The notes beneath the pieces are model-generated. The model was not told the origin of the DNA. It worked only from the letters and a program-made list of their open reading frames with translations, and ran no database searches. This document shows positions 1 through 5,888 of a stretch of DNA of 6,883 bases, piece by piece. Position numbers and translations under genes: made by a program. The stretch comes from an uncultured Clostridia bacterium. GTDB taxonomy: Bacteria > Bacillota > Clostridia > TANB77 > CAG-508. The stretch covers positions 1 through 6,883 of the forward strand of contig CAPNAQ010000095.1 of the NCBI GenBank assembly GCA_948663505.1. Reading direction: 5' to 3'. Positions within the stretch are counted from its first letter, which is position 1, and each line of letters starts with the position of its first letter.

Positions 1-228
1 AATTTTAAAAATTTAGATACATTAATAAAATCTATTATGAAAATTGGTTTAAGAATTTGCTTTGCTTTATGTATTATTTCTTTAATTTTTCTTATTACAT
101 ATAATTCTTTTTATGTTCCTTTTCTATATAATATTGGCTTTATCTTATTTAAATTAAGTTTAATATTTGGTGTAGAGTTTATTATTTGCGGATTTGTTGT
201 TGATAAAATAAAAGCTGGTGTAATATAA
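1..228 (+). CDS. C-terminal end of a small membrane protein, cut by the left edge
   Basis: The frame is open from base 1 to a TAA at 226-228 (75 codons visible). An internal ATG lies at 37, but no ribosome binding site precedes it, so I read this as the tail of a longer gene rather than a complete 63-residue protein. The visible part has two hydrophobic stretches, about residues 14-34 and 42-67 of the open frame, consistent with two membrane-spanning helices joined by a short loop with aromatic residues (YNSFYVPFLYN). It ends with a short basic tail. I do not recognise the family and assign no function. It converges on gatB, and the stem of the shared terminator begins inside its last codons. 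The alternative is a short protein starting at the ATG at 37. Confidence 0.6.
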   Translation, partial: NFKNLDTLIKSIMKIGLRICFALCIISLIFLITYNSFYVPFLYNIGFILFKLSLIFGVEFIICGFVVDKIKAGVI

Positions 229-245
229 ACCAGCTTTTTATTTTT
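211..245. terminator. Bidirectional intrinsic terminator between the left membrane gene and gatB
   Basis: AAAGCTGGT (211-219) and ACCAGCTTT (229-237) form a perfect 9-bp stem with a 9-base loop. On the + strand it is followed by TTATTTTTTT, ending the left-edge gene. On the minus strand it is followed by TTTATTTTATC, ending the gatCAB operon. The stem overlaps the last codons of the + gene and abuts the gatB stop codon at 238-240. Confidence 0.85.
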
Positions 246-1674
246 TTAATTCTTCTAAAAACATTTCATTTAACATTTTAGGATTTGCTTGTCCTTTAGT
301 TTCCTTCATTGCTTGTCCTACTAGAAATCCTAATGCTTTATCTTTTCCTGCTTTAAAATCTGAAACAGATTGAGGGTTAGCATTTAATATTTTCATTACT
401 ACCTCTTTAATTGCGCCTTCATCAGAAATTTGAATCCAGCCTTTTTCTTTAATAATTATTTCAGGATCTCTTGGATTTTCAAATAACTCTGTTAAAACTT
501 TTTTTCCTATACTAGAACTTATTGTTCCATTATCTATTAACACAACAAGTTTTCCTAATTGATTTCCATCAAATGGTATTGAAATAGGTTCCATTTCAGT
601 TTCATTTAAAATTCTAGATATGTCTGATATAATCCAGTTATTTACAGCTTTTGGATTATTACATACTTTTATTGCACTTTCGAATAAATCTGATAAATAT
701 TTTGATGCTGTGATAATATTTGCATCTTTTTCTGTTAATTCATATTCTTGCAAATATCTTTGTTTTCTACTTTCTGGTAATTCTGGTAATGTACTTTTAA
801 CATTTTCAATATATTCTTCTGAAAGTTTTATTGCAACTAAATCGGGTTCTGGAAAATATCTATAATCCTGAGCGTCTTCTTTATCTCTCATTGGAAATGT
901 TTTTCCTGATACATCATCCCATCTTAATGTTTCTTGTTCTATTTTTCCTCCATCTTCTAATACATCAATTTGCCTTTCAACTTCATATTCAATAGCTCTT
1001 ACAATGCTTCTAAATGAATTCATGTTTTTCATTTCTGTACGTGTTCCAAGTGGCTCTCCTGGTTTATGAACAGATACATTAACATCTGCTCTCAATGATC
1101 CTTCTTGCATTTTACAGTCTGATACTTCAATATATTCTAATATTGATTTTAATTTTCTCATATAGCTTTCAACTTCTTCGCTACTACGTAAGTCTGGTTT
1201 AGACACTATCTCTATTAAAGGAACTCCTGCTCTATTTAAATCAACTAATGTTCCTCCTCCAAAATCATCATGATTTAGTTTTCCTGCATCTTCTTCTATA
1301 TGAATTCTTTCTAGTCTTATTTTCTTTTTACCATTTTCTGTATCAATTTCAACATATCCTTCTTCACAAAGTGGTTTGTCAAATTGTGATATTTGATAAG
1401 ATTTTGGTAAATCTGGATAATAGTAATTTTTTCTATCATTTTTACTGTTTCTTGATATTGTACAATTTGTTGCTAATCCTGCTTTTACAGCATATTCTAC
1501 AACTTTTTCATTTAATACTGGTAGTGTTCCTGGCATTGCCATACATATTGGACATGTATGTGTATTAGGTGCTCCTCCAAATTCTGTTGGACATGAACAA
1601 AATATTTTTGTTTTTGTTGAAAGTTCGCTATGTACTTCTAGTCCTATTATAACTTCATAGTCATTTCTTGACAT
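238..1674 (-). CDS. gatB: Asp-tRNA(Asn)/Glu-tRNA(Gln) amidotransferase subunit B
   Basis: GatB is the tRNA-binding and kinase-like subunit of the cytoplasmic GatCAB complex. It activates the side chain of mischarged Asp-tRNA(Asn) or Glu-tRNA(Gln) with ATP, after which ammonia from GatA amidates it. The 478 residues match the usual family length. In order they show the N-terminal signature GLEVHSELSTKTKIFCSC, a second cysteine pair in CPIC (with the first pair, the expected metal site), HIEEDAGK, DLNRAGVPLIEIVSKPD, ADVNVSV, TEMKNMNSFR and YRYFPEPDL. A YqeY-like helical tail occupies roughly residues 330-478 and ends GQANPKMLNEMF. The ATG overlaps the gatA stop by one base (TAATG). Its ribosome binding site, AAAGGGGG, lies inside the last gatA codons, so translational coupling with gatA is likely. 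The last gene of the operon, it runs into the terminator at 211-245. Confidence 0.97.
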   Translation of the reverse strand: MSRNDYEVIIGLEVHSELSTKTKIFCSCPTEFGGAPNTHTCPICMAMPGTLPVLNEKVVEYAVKAGLATNCTISRNSKNDRKNYYYPDLPKSYQISQFDKPLCEEGYVEIDTENGKKKIRLERIHIEEDAGKLNHDDFGGGTLVDLNRAGVPLIEIVSKPDLRSSEEVESYMRKLKSILEYIEVSDCKMQEGSLRADVNVSVHKPGEPLGTRTEMKNMNSFRSIVRAIEYEVERQIDVLEDGGKIEQETLRWDDVSGKTFPMRDKEDAQDYRYFPEPDLVAIKLSEEYIENVKSTLPELPESRKQRYLQEYELTEKDANIITASKYLSDLFESAIKVCNNPKAVNNWIISDISRILNETEMEPISIPFDGNQLGKLVVLIDNGTISSSIGKKVLTELFENPRDPEIIIKEKGWIQISDEGAIKEVVMKILNANPQSVSDFKAGKDKALGFLVGQAMKETKGQANPKMLNEMFLEELKK

Positions 1675-3152
1675 TATTTAGCACCCCCTTTAAAGCTTGG
1701 CTTATAATTTTCTCTAAATTTTATTTTTTGTTCCATAGTATATGCTACATTTAATATTGTTTCTTCTTGGAATCTATTTCCTATTAATTGCATTCCTATT
1801 GGCATTCCTTGTTTATCAACTCCAACTGGTATTGATATTCCAGGAAGTCCTGCTATATTAACAGATACTGTGCATATATCTGCTAAGTACATCTCTAATG
1901 GATTGTCTGATTTTGATCCTATATCAAATGCTACTGTTGGTGATGTTGGTGTCAATATTACATCAAAGTTCTTAAATGCTTTATTAAATTCGTTCATTAC
2001 TAATGTTCTAACTTGTTGTGCTTTTTTGTAATATGCATCATAATATCCTGATGATAATACATATGTTCCAAGAATTATCCTTCTTTTTACCTCTTCTCCA
2101 AAACCTTCACTTCTAGATTTTTTATAAAGTTCTTTTAGATTTTTAAATTCTGATGTTCTATATCCATAACGAATTCCATCAAATCTTCCTAAGTTTGAAC
2201 TTGCTTCTGCACATGCAATTATATAATATGTTGCTAAGGCATATTGTGCTATATCTAATGAAAATTCTTCAATTTCTGCTCCCATTTTTTTGTATTCTTC
2301 TATTGTATTTTCTAAAGCTTCTTTTACTTCTTCATTTATTCCTTCTCCAAAAAATTCTTTTGGAACTCCTATTTTTAATCCTTTTACATCATTTTTTAAA
2401 CATTTTGTATAATCTTTTTTAGGCATATCTTCTGATGTAGTATCTTTTTTATCATGTCCTGTAATTAAATTTAATAAATTTGCACAATCTGTTACATCTT
2501 TTGTTATTGGTCCTATTTGATCAAGTGATGATGCAAATGCTACTAATCCATATCTTGAAACTAATCCATATGTAGGTTTTAATCCTACTACTCCACAGAA
2601 GCTTGCAGGTTGTCTAATTGATCCTCCTGTATCAGACCCCAACGCCCATGGTACCATATTACTTGCTACTGCTGCAGCTGAACCTCCTGATGATCCCCCT
2701 GGTACTTTGTTTAAATTCCATGGATTTCTTGTCTTCTTGAAATATGAATATTCAGTAGATCCACCCATTGCAAATTCATCCATATTTAGTTTCCCTAAAT
2801 TTATCATATTTTCATTATTTATTTTCTCCATAACTGTTGCATTATATGGAGCAATAAAGTTTTCTAACATTTTCGAACTACATGTTGTTTTTACTCCCTT
2901 TGTACATATATTGTCTTTTATTCCTATTGGTATTCCAGCATATTCTCCTATAATTTCTCCTGATTCTATTTTTGCTTGTACTTCTTTTGATTGTTTTAAT
3001 GCTTGTTCTGTTAATGTTGTTACAAATGCTCCAACTTCTTTTTCTTTTTCTTCTATTCTTTCTGTATATGCTTTTGTTATGTCTGTTATTGTTATCTCTT
3101 TATTTTTTAGTTTTTCTTGTAATTCATGTACTGTTAATTCAGTAATATTCAT
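1674..3152 (-). CDS. gatA: Asp-tRNA(Asn)/Glu-tRNA(Gln) amidotransferase subunit A (glutaminase)
   Basis: GatA is the amidase-signature subunit that hydrolyses glutamine and passes ammonia to GatB. With the start chosen here it has 492 residues, a normal length. The Ser-cisSer-Lys triad can be placed: Lys79 in GIPIGIKDN, Ser154 in PGGSSGGSAAA and Ser178 in GSDTGGSIRQPA. Further family blocks are GVVGLKPTYGLVSRYGLVAFASS, split by no gap, and the C-terminal AGLPGISIPVG and MPIGMQLIG. I chose the ATG at 3152-3150 because GGAGGAG lies 5-7 bases upstream and MNITELTVHELQEKL matches the family N-terminus. A longer in-frame start at 3302 would add 50 residues that overlap gatC and read through a repeat, and I reject it. 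It is the middle gene of gatCAB, 73 bp after gatC and overlapping gatB by one base. Confidence 0.97.
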   Translation of the reverse strand: MNITELTVHELQEKLKNKEITITDITKAYTERIEEKEKEVGAFVTTLTEQALKQSKEVQAKIESGEIIGEYAGIPIGIKDNICTKGVKTTCSSKMLENFIAPYNATVMEKINNENMINLGKLNMDEFAMGGSTEYSYFKKTRNPWNLNKVPGGSSGGSAAAVASNMVPWALGSDTGGSIRQPASFCGVVGLKPTYGLVSRYGLVAFASSLDQIGPITKDVTDCANLLNLITGHDKKDTTSEDMPKKDYTKCLKNDVKGLKIGVPKEFFGEGINEEVKEALENTIEEYKKMGAEIEEFSLDIAQYALATYYIIACAEASSNLGRFDGIRYGYRTSEFKNLKELYKKSRSEGFGEEVKRRIILGTYVLSSGYYDAYYKKAQQVRTLVMNEFNKAFKNFDVILTPTSPTVAFDIGSKSDNPLEMYLADICTVSVNIAGLPGISIPVGVDKQGMPIGMQLIGNRFQEETILNVAYTMEQKIKFRENYKPSFKGGAK

Positions 3153-3194
3153 TAACTCTCCTCCAAACTTTTTTGTTTTTTGTCCATTTTTGCC

Positions 3195-3227
3195 AATGTC
3201 CATTGGGGACTGTCCCTTTTGGACATT
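3195..3227. repeat. Short imperfect palindrome (REP-like), copy A, in the gatC-gatA gap
   Basis: This palindrome is centred on 3211. It has outer arms AATGTCCA (3195-3202) and TGGACATT (3220-3227) and an inner GGGAC-T-GTCCC (3206-3216), separated by a 3-base internal loop. A second overlapping palindrome, CCAATGTCCATTGG, occupies 3193-3206, and a further TGTCC motif lies at 3181. The outer arm reaches into the gatC stop codon (3226-3228). The 3206-3227 part matches the minus strand of the element upstream of aspS (copy B) with a single 1-base indel over about 22 bases. Dispersed intergenic palindromes of this kind resemble REP elements, but membership of a family is inference from two copies. 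Confidence 0.75.
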
Positions 3228-3510
3228 AAATAACCTTTGGTATCTTAAACATATTTTGTTCTTGTGATGGTGCATTTTGCAATAATGCCTCATTGTCTTC
3301 AAATACTTCTATTTCATCTTTTCTAAATATATTTTTCTTTTCATTTGCTCCTATCGTTATTTCTAATCCTTCTACTGGTGCATTATTTACTATATTGGCA
3401 AAGTTTAATATGTCTTGTAAATTTAATGCATATTTTTCAATTTTGTCTTCTTCTATTTCTAAATCTGATAAATTTGCTATGTGCAAAATCTCTTCTCTTC
3501 CAATTTTCAT
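3226..3510 (-). CDS. gatC: Asp-tRNA(Asn)/Glu-tRNA(Gln) amidotransferase subunit C
   Basis: GatC is the small subunit that wraps around GatA and stabilises the GatA-GatB interface of the cytoplasmic amidotransferase. The 94-residue length is typical. The N-terminal helical part (IANLSDLEIEEDKIEKYA, then LNLQDILNFANIVN) and the following segment ending RKDEIEVF are characteristic of the family. The ATG at 3510-3508 has AGGAG seven bases upstream, and a promoter lies just beyond at 3539-3567, so this is the first gene of gatCAB with a leader of only about 20 bases. No T-box or other riboswitch fits in that leader, unlike the divergent aspS. The gap to gatA holds palindrome copy A, whose outer arm overlaps the gatC stop codon. 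Confidence 0.95.
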   Translation of the reverse strand: MKIGREEILHIANLSDLEIEEDKIEKYALNLQDILNFANIVNNAPVEGLEITIGANEKKNIFRKDEIEVFEDNEALLQNAPSQEQNMFKIPKVI

Positions 3511-3538
3511 GAAATCACTCCTCTCAAACTTGTTTTTT

Positions 3539-3567
3539 ATTATATACTGAAATTGTTAAAATTACAA
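3539..3567 (-). promoter_or_regulatory. gatCAB promoter
   Basis: On the minus strand, TTGTAA (3567-3562) and a perfect TATAAT (3544-3539) are separated by exactly 17 bp. Transcription would start near 3532, about 20 bases before the gatC start codon, with only the ribosome binding site between. This is the best sigma-A-type promoter upstream of the operon. Confidence 0.8.
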
Positions 3568-3677
3568 GTACTTTTTTATTTAGTGTTTGTATTAATTTGT
3601 AATCTGCCAAGTTTTATGTAAATATTAAAATTACAATTTTGCTTAATTGGACATTTATAATTTAGTTGCAAAATCTC

Positions 3678-3707
3678 TTGACAATTACAGGAATAAAATG
3701 CTAAAAT
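3678..3707 (+). promoter_or_regulatory. aspS promoter
   Basis: A perfect TTGACA (3678-3683) is followed after 18 bp by TAAAAT (3702-3707). Transcription would start near 3714, giving an aspS leader of about 320 bases that contains the whole T-box. A second TTGACA at 3753-3758 has no credible -10 box at the right distance. The aspS and gatCAB promoters diverge, with -35 boxes about 110 bp apart. Confidence 0.7.
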
Positions 3708-3764
3708 ATTAAACATAATAAGAATAATTATAAAAAACAATATTTATTGCGTTTGACAATACAA

Positions 3765-3950
3765 AACAATTAGAAGAAACTAACAAGAGAATAAGGGTCA
3801 TGGCTGAAAGCCCTTTTAGGTCAACCTAATTTGTGAAACATATTGGAGCAATTTCTAAATAAAGTGGAAAATATATTTTATATTTTCAAGCTGGGTGGTA
3901 CCGCGGATTTAAATTCGTCCCTGCATATGCAGTGGACTTTTTTTGTGTTC
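3765..3950 (+). ncRNA. T-box riboswitch (tRNA-sensing leader) of aspS, probable Asn specifier
   Basis: T-box leaders bind an uncharged tRNA through a codon-like specifier and through its NCCA end, and then favour an antiterminator over a terminator. The conserved T-box GGGTGGTACCGCGG is at 3893-3906, and CGTCCC (3916-3921) provides the other antiterminator arm. A perfect 9-bp Stem III hairpin is at 3867-3887. In the Stem I region, TTAGAA (3770-3775) can pair with TTCTAA (3853-3858), and AAGGG (3793-3797) with CCCTT (3811-3815) around GGCTGAAAG. The characteristic TTGGAGC follows at 3843-3849. By spacing to that block and by the following purine, the specifier is AAC (3837-3839), an Asn codon. 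No GAC or GAT lies in this region. The riboswitch call is very secure. The Stem I details and specifier are inferred by eye. Confidence 0.93.
3917..3944 (+). terminator. T-box-controlled intrinsic terminator
   Basis: GTCC (3917-3920) pairs with GGAC (3934-3937) with one bulged T. Between them lies the self-complementary CTGCATATGCAG (3921-3932), and seven Ts follow (3938-3944). GTCCC is shared with the antiterminator arm, so the two structures are mutually exclusive. Confidence 0.9.
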
Positions 3951-3972
3951 ACTATAAATTTTAATTTAAGAT

Positions 3973-4009
3973 CTGTCCCCATTTGGCATAAATGTCCAAA
4001 TAGGGACAG
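3973..4009. repeat. Short inverted repeat (REP-like), copy B, in the aspS leader
   Basis: CTGTCCCCATTTGG (3973-3986) and CCAAATAGGGACAG (3996-4009) form a 14-bp stem with one mismatch and a 9-base loop. The minus strand of 3991-4012 matches copy A between gatC and gatA with a single 1-base indel. The element lies between the T-box terminator and the aspS ribosome binding site (4025-4030), so it is transcribed in the antiterminated aspS message. With no T-tract next to it, it is unlikely to be a terminator. Confidence 0.75.
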
Positions 4010-4037
4010 TCCATAAATGGAGATGGAGGTATTAATT

Positions 4038-5786
4038 ATGGATGAGTATAGAACTCATAATTGCAATGAAATTGGTTTAGAAGATGTAGGAAAAAAAGTA
4101 AGAATAGCTGGTTGGGTAGAAACAATACGTGACTTAGGTGGTTTAGTTTTCTTAGATATTAGAGATATGTATGGAATTACACAAGTTGTTACATCAGGTG
4201 AAGTTAATGCTGTTGATTTTGCTTCACATATTCCTATTGAATCTACAGTAACAGTTTATGGTTCTGTTAAAAAAAGAGATGAAGAAACTGTTAATCCTAA
4301 AATCAAAACAGGTCTTGTTGAAATTCAAATTGAAGATATAAAAGTTTTGGGAAAAAGAGTTAAAAATTTACCTTTTGAAGTAAATACAGATCAAGAAATA
4401 AGGGAAGATTTAAGGCTTCAACATAGATATTTAGATTTGAGAAATACAAGATTACAAAATAATTTAAAACTTAGAGCAGCAGTATTACAATTTTTAAGAA
4501 GTCAGATGATTGAACAAGGATTTTTAGAAATCCAAACTCCAATTCTTACCAGTTCTTCTCCTGAAGGTGCTAGAGATTATCTTGTTCCAAGTAGATTACA
4601 TGCTGGAAAATTTTATGCTTTGCCACAAGCACCACAACAATTTAAACAATTATTAATGGTTTCTGGTATTGATAAATATTTTCAAATTGCTCCATGTTTT
4701 AGAGATGAAGATGCAAGAGCAGATAGAGCTCCAGGTGAATTTTATCAATTAGATATGGAAATGAGTTTTGCAACTCAAGAAGATGTTTTCACAGCTATTG
4801 AACCTGTTATGTATAATACTTTTAAAAAATTTTCTAATAAAAGAATTGCTGAATATCCATTTCCTAGAATTACTTATAAAGATTCTATGCTTAAATATGG
4901 TACAGATAAGCCTGATTTAAGAAATCCTTTATATATTATAGATTTATCTGATTTCTTTAAAAAATGTACTTTTAAGCCTTTTATTGATAGAACTGTAAGA
5001 GCAATAAAAGTTAAGGGACATCTTTCAAAAGGTTTTCATGAAAAGATGTTGCAATATGCTATGTCAATTGGAATGGGTGGTTTAGGATATTTAGAAGTTC
5101 AAGAAGATTTAAGCTTTAAAGGTCCTATTGATAAATTTATTCCTGATGATTTAAAGAAAACTTTATTAGAATTAGCAGATTTGGAAAAAGAAGATACTAT
5201 TTTCTTTATTGCTGATAATCAAGCTAGGGCTACAGAGCTTGCAGGTCAAATTAGAGATGAATTAGGAATTAGATTAAATTTAATTGATACAGATGTTTTT
5301 CAATTTTGTTGGATAATCGATTTCCCAATGTTTGAATTAGATGAACATGAAAAATTAGCATTTAGCCATAATCCATTTTCAATGCCTCAAGGTGGTTTAG
5401 AGGCATTAGAAAATCAAAATCCATTAGATATCTTAGCATATCAATATGATATAGTTTGTAATGGTATTGAACTTTCTTCTGGTGCAGTTAGAAATCATGA
5501 TATTGAAATTATGCTTAAAGCTTTTAGTATGGCTGGTTATACTGAAGAAGAAGTTAAGTCTAAGTTTGGTGCATTATATACAGCTTTTCAATTTGGTGCT
5601 CCTCCTCATGCTGGTATTGCTCCTGGTGTTGATAGAATGCTTATGCTTTTATCTAATTCAGATACTATTAGAGAAGTTATTGCTTTTCCTCTTAATAGCA
5701 AGGCTCAAGATTTAATGATGGGTGCTCCTGGTAATGTTAAAAGGGAACAATTAAGAGATGTGCATATTTCTATTGATGAGAAATAA
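4038..5786 (+). CDS. aspS: Aspartyl-tRNA synthetase, bacterial type
   Basis: AspRS activates aspartate with ATP and charges tRNA(Asp). Non-discriminating forms also charge tRNA(Asn), making the substrate of GatCAB. The 582 residues contain an N-terminal OB-fold anticodon-binding domain (about 1-105, with GWVETIRDLGGLVFLDIRD), class II motif 1 around 161-186 (GFLEIQTPILTSSSPEGARD), motif 2 at 221-239 (FRDEDARADR, then PGEFYQLD), the GAD insertion domain typical of bacterial AspRS at about 290-415, and motif 3 at 520-538 (GAPPHAGIAPGVDRMLMLL). I start at the ATG at 4038 because GGAGGT precedes it by seven bases and MDEYRTHNCNEI fits the family. An in-frame ATG at 4017 lies inside the leader. 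The PGEF form of motif 2, with one residue more than the common QPEF form, marks a distinct AspRS subtype. Leu33 in RDLGG resembles discriminating enzymes, while the Asn T-box points the other way. So tRNA specificity is unresolved. Confidence 0.97.
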   Translation: MDEYRTHNCNEIGLEDVGKKVRIAGWVETIRDLGGLVFLDIRDMYGITQVVTSGEVNAVDFASHIPIESTVTVYGSVKKRDEETVNPKIKTGLVEIQIEDIKVLGKRVKNLPFEVNTDQEIREDLRLQHRYLDLRNTRLQNNLKLRAAVLQFLRSQMIEQGFLEIQTPILTSSSPEGARDYLVPSRLHAGKFYALPQAPQQFKQLLMVSGIDKYFQIAPCFRDEDARADRAPGEFYQLDMEMSFATQEDVFTAIEPVMYNTFKKFSNKRIAEYPFPRITYKDSMLKYGTDKPDLRNPLYIIDLSDFFKKCTFKPFIDRTVRAIKVKGHLSKGFHEKMLQYAMSIGMGGLGYLEVQEDLSFKGPIDKFIPDDLKKTLLELADLEKEDTIFFIADNQARATELAGQIRDELGIRLNLIDTDVFQFCWIIDFPMFELDEHEKLAFSHNPFSMPQGGLEALENQNPLDILAYQYDIVCNGIELSSGAVRNHDIEIMLKAFSMAGYTEEEVKSKFGALYTAFQFGAPPHAGIAPGVDRMLMLLSNSDTIREVIAFPLNSKAQDLMMGAPGNVKREQLRDVHISIDEK

Positions 5787-5790
5787 AAAA

Positions 5791-5820
5791 AGAGTCAGAT
5801 TAACTTATTAATTTGACTCT
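5791..5820. terminator. Strong hairpin after aspS, U-tract on the minus strand
   Basis: AGAGTCA (5791-5797) pairs with TGACTCT (5814-5820), and inner ATTAA/TTAAT plus one G-T wobble extend the stem to 13 bp around a 4-base loop. It begins four bases after the aspS stop and is the natural 3' end of the aspS message. However, the run of seven T residues that makes a canonical terminator lies on the minus strand. The + side continues AATCTATTTAC, a poor U-tract. Confidence 0.65.
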
Positions 5821-5826
5821 AATCTA

Positions 5827-5855
5827 TTTACAAGTTTACATATTTTTGATATAAT
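5827..5855 (+). promoter_or_regulatory. Promoter of the small cysteine-rich gene
   Basis: TTTACA (5827-5832) and a perfect TATAAT (5850-5855) are separated by exactly 17 bp. Transcription would start near 5862, about 27 bases before the ACG codon at 5889 and upstream of the AGGAGGT at 5877-5883. This makes the small frame a separate transcription unit rather than an aspS read-through. Confidence 0.7.
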
Positions 5856-5888
5856 TAGATTACAAAATAAATCTCTAGGAGGTATCTA

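Noticed and set aside
3153..3302. A 50-residue N-terminal extension of gatA from an ATG at 3302
   Set aside because: It overlaps gatC, reads through palindrome copy A, has no family similarity, and the ATG at 3152 has a strong ribosome binding site.
620..3550. Several + strand open frames at 620-865, 1248-1568, 2153-2422, 2707-3267 and 3293-3550
   Set aside because: They are antisense to gatB, gatA and gatC, have Phe/Leu-rich low-complexity translations typical of AT-rich shadows, and lack promoters or ribosome binding sites.
3753..3781. A second aspS promoter with TTGACA at 3753-3758
   Set aside because: No -10 box lies 16-18 bp downstream, and the start would fall inside Stem I of the T-box.
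3822..3825. CAA/AAC (within GGTCAACC) as the T-box specifier
   Set aside because: It lies too far upstream of TTGGAGC and is followed by C. The AAC at 3837-3839 fits the spacing and the following purine. It would also read Asn, so the main conclusion is not very sensitive to this choice.
4017..4037. An earlier aspS start at 4017
   Set aside because: It would place the GGAGGT ribosome binding site inside the gene. The ATG at 4038 is correctly spaced and fits the AspRS N-terminus.
5461..5715. An open frame inside aspS in another frame on the same strand
   Set aside because: It is a Leu-rich shadow of the conserved motif 3 region of aspS.
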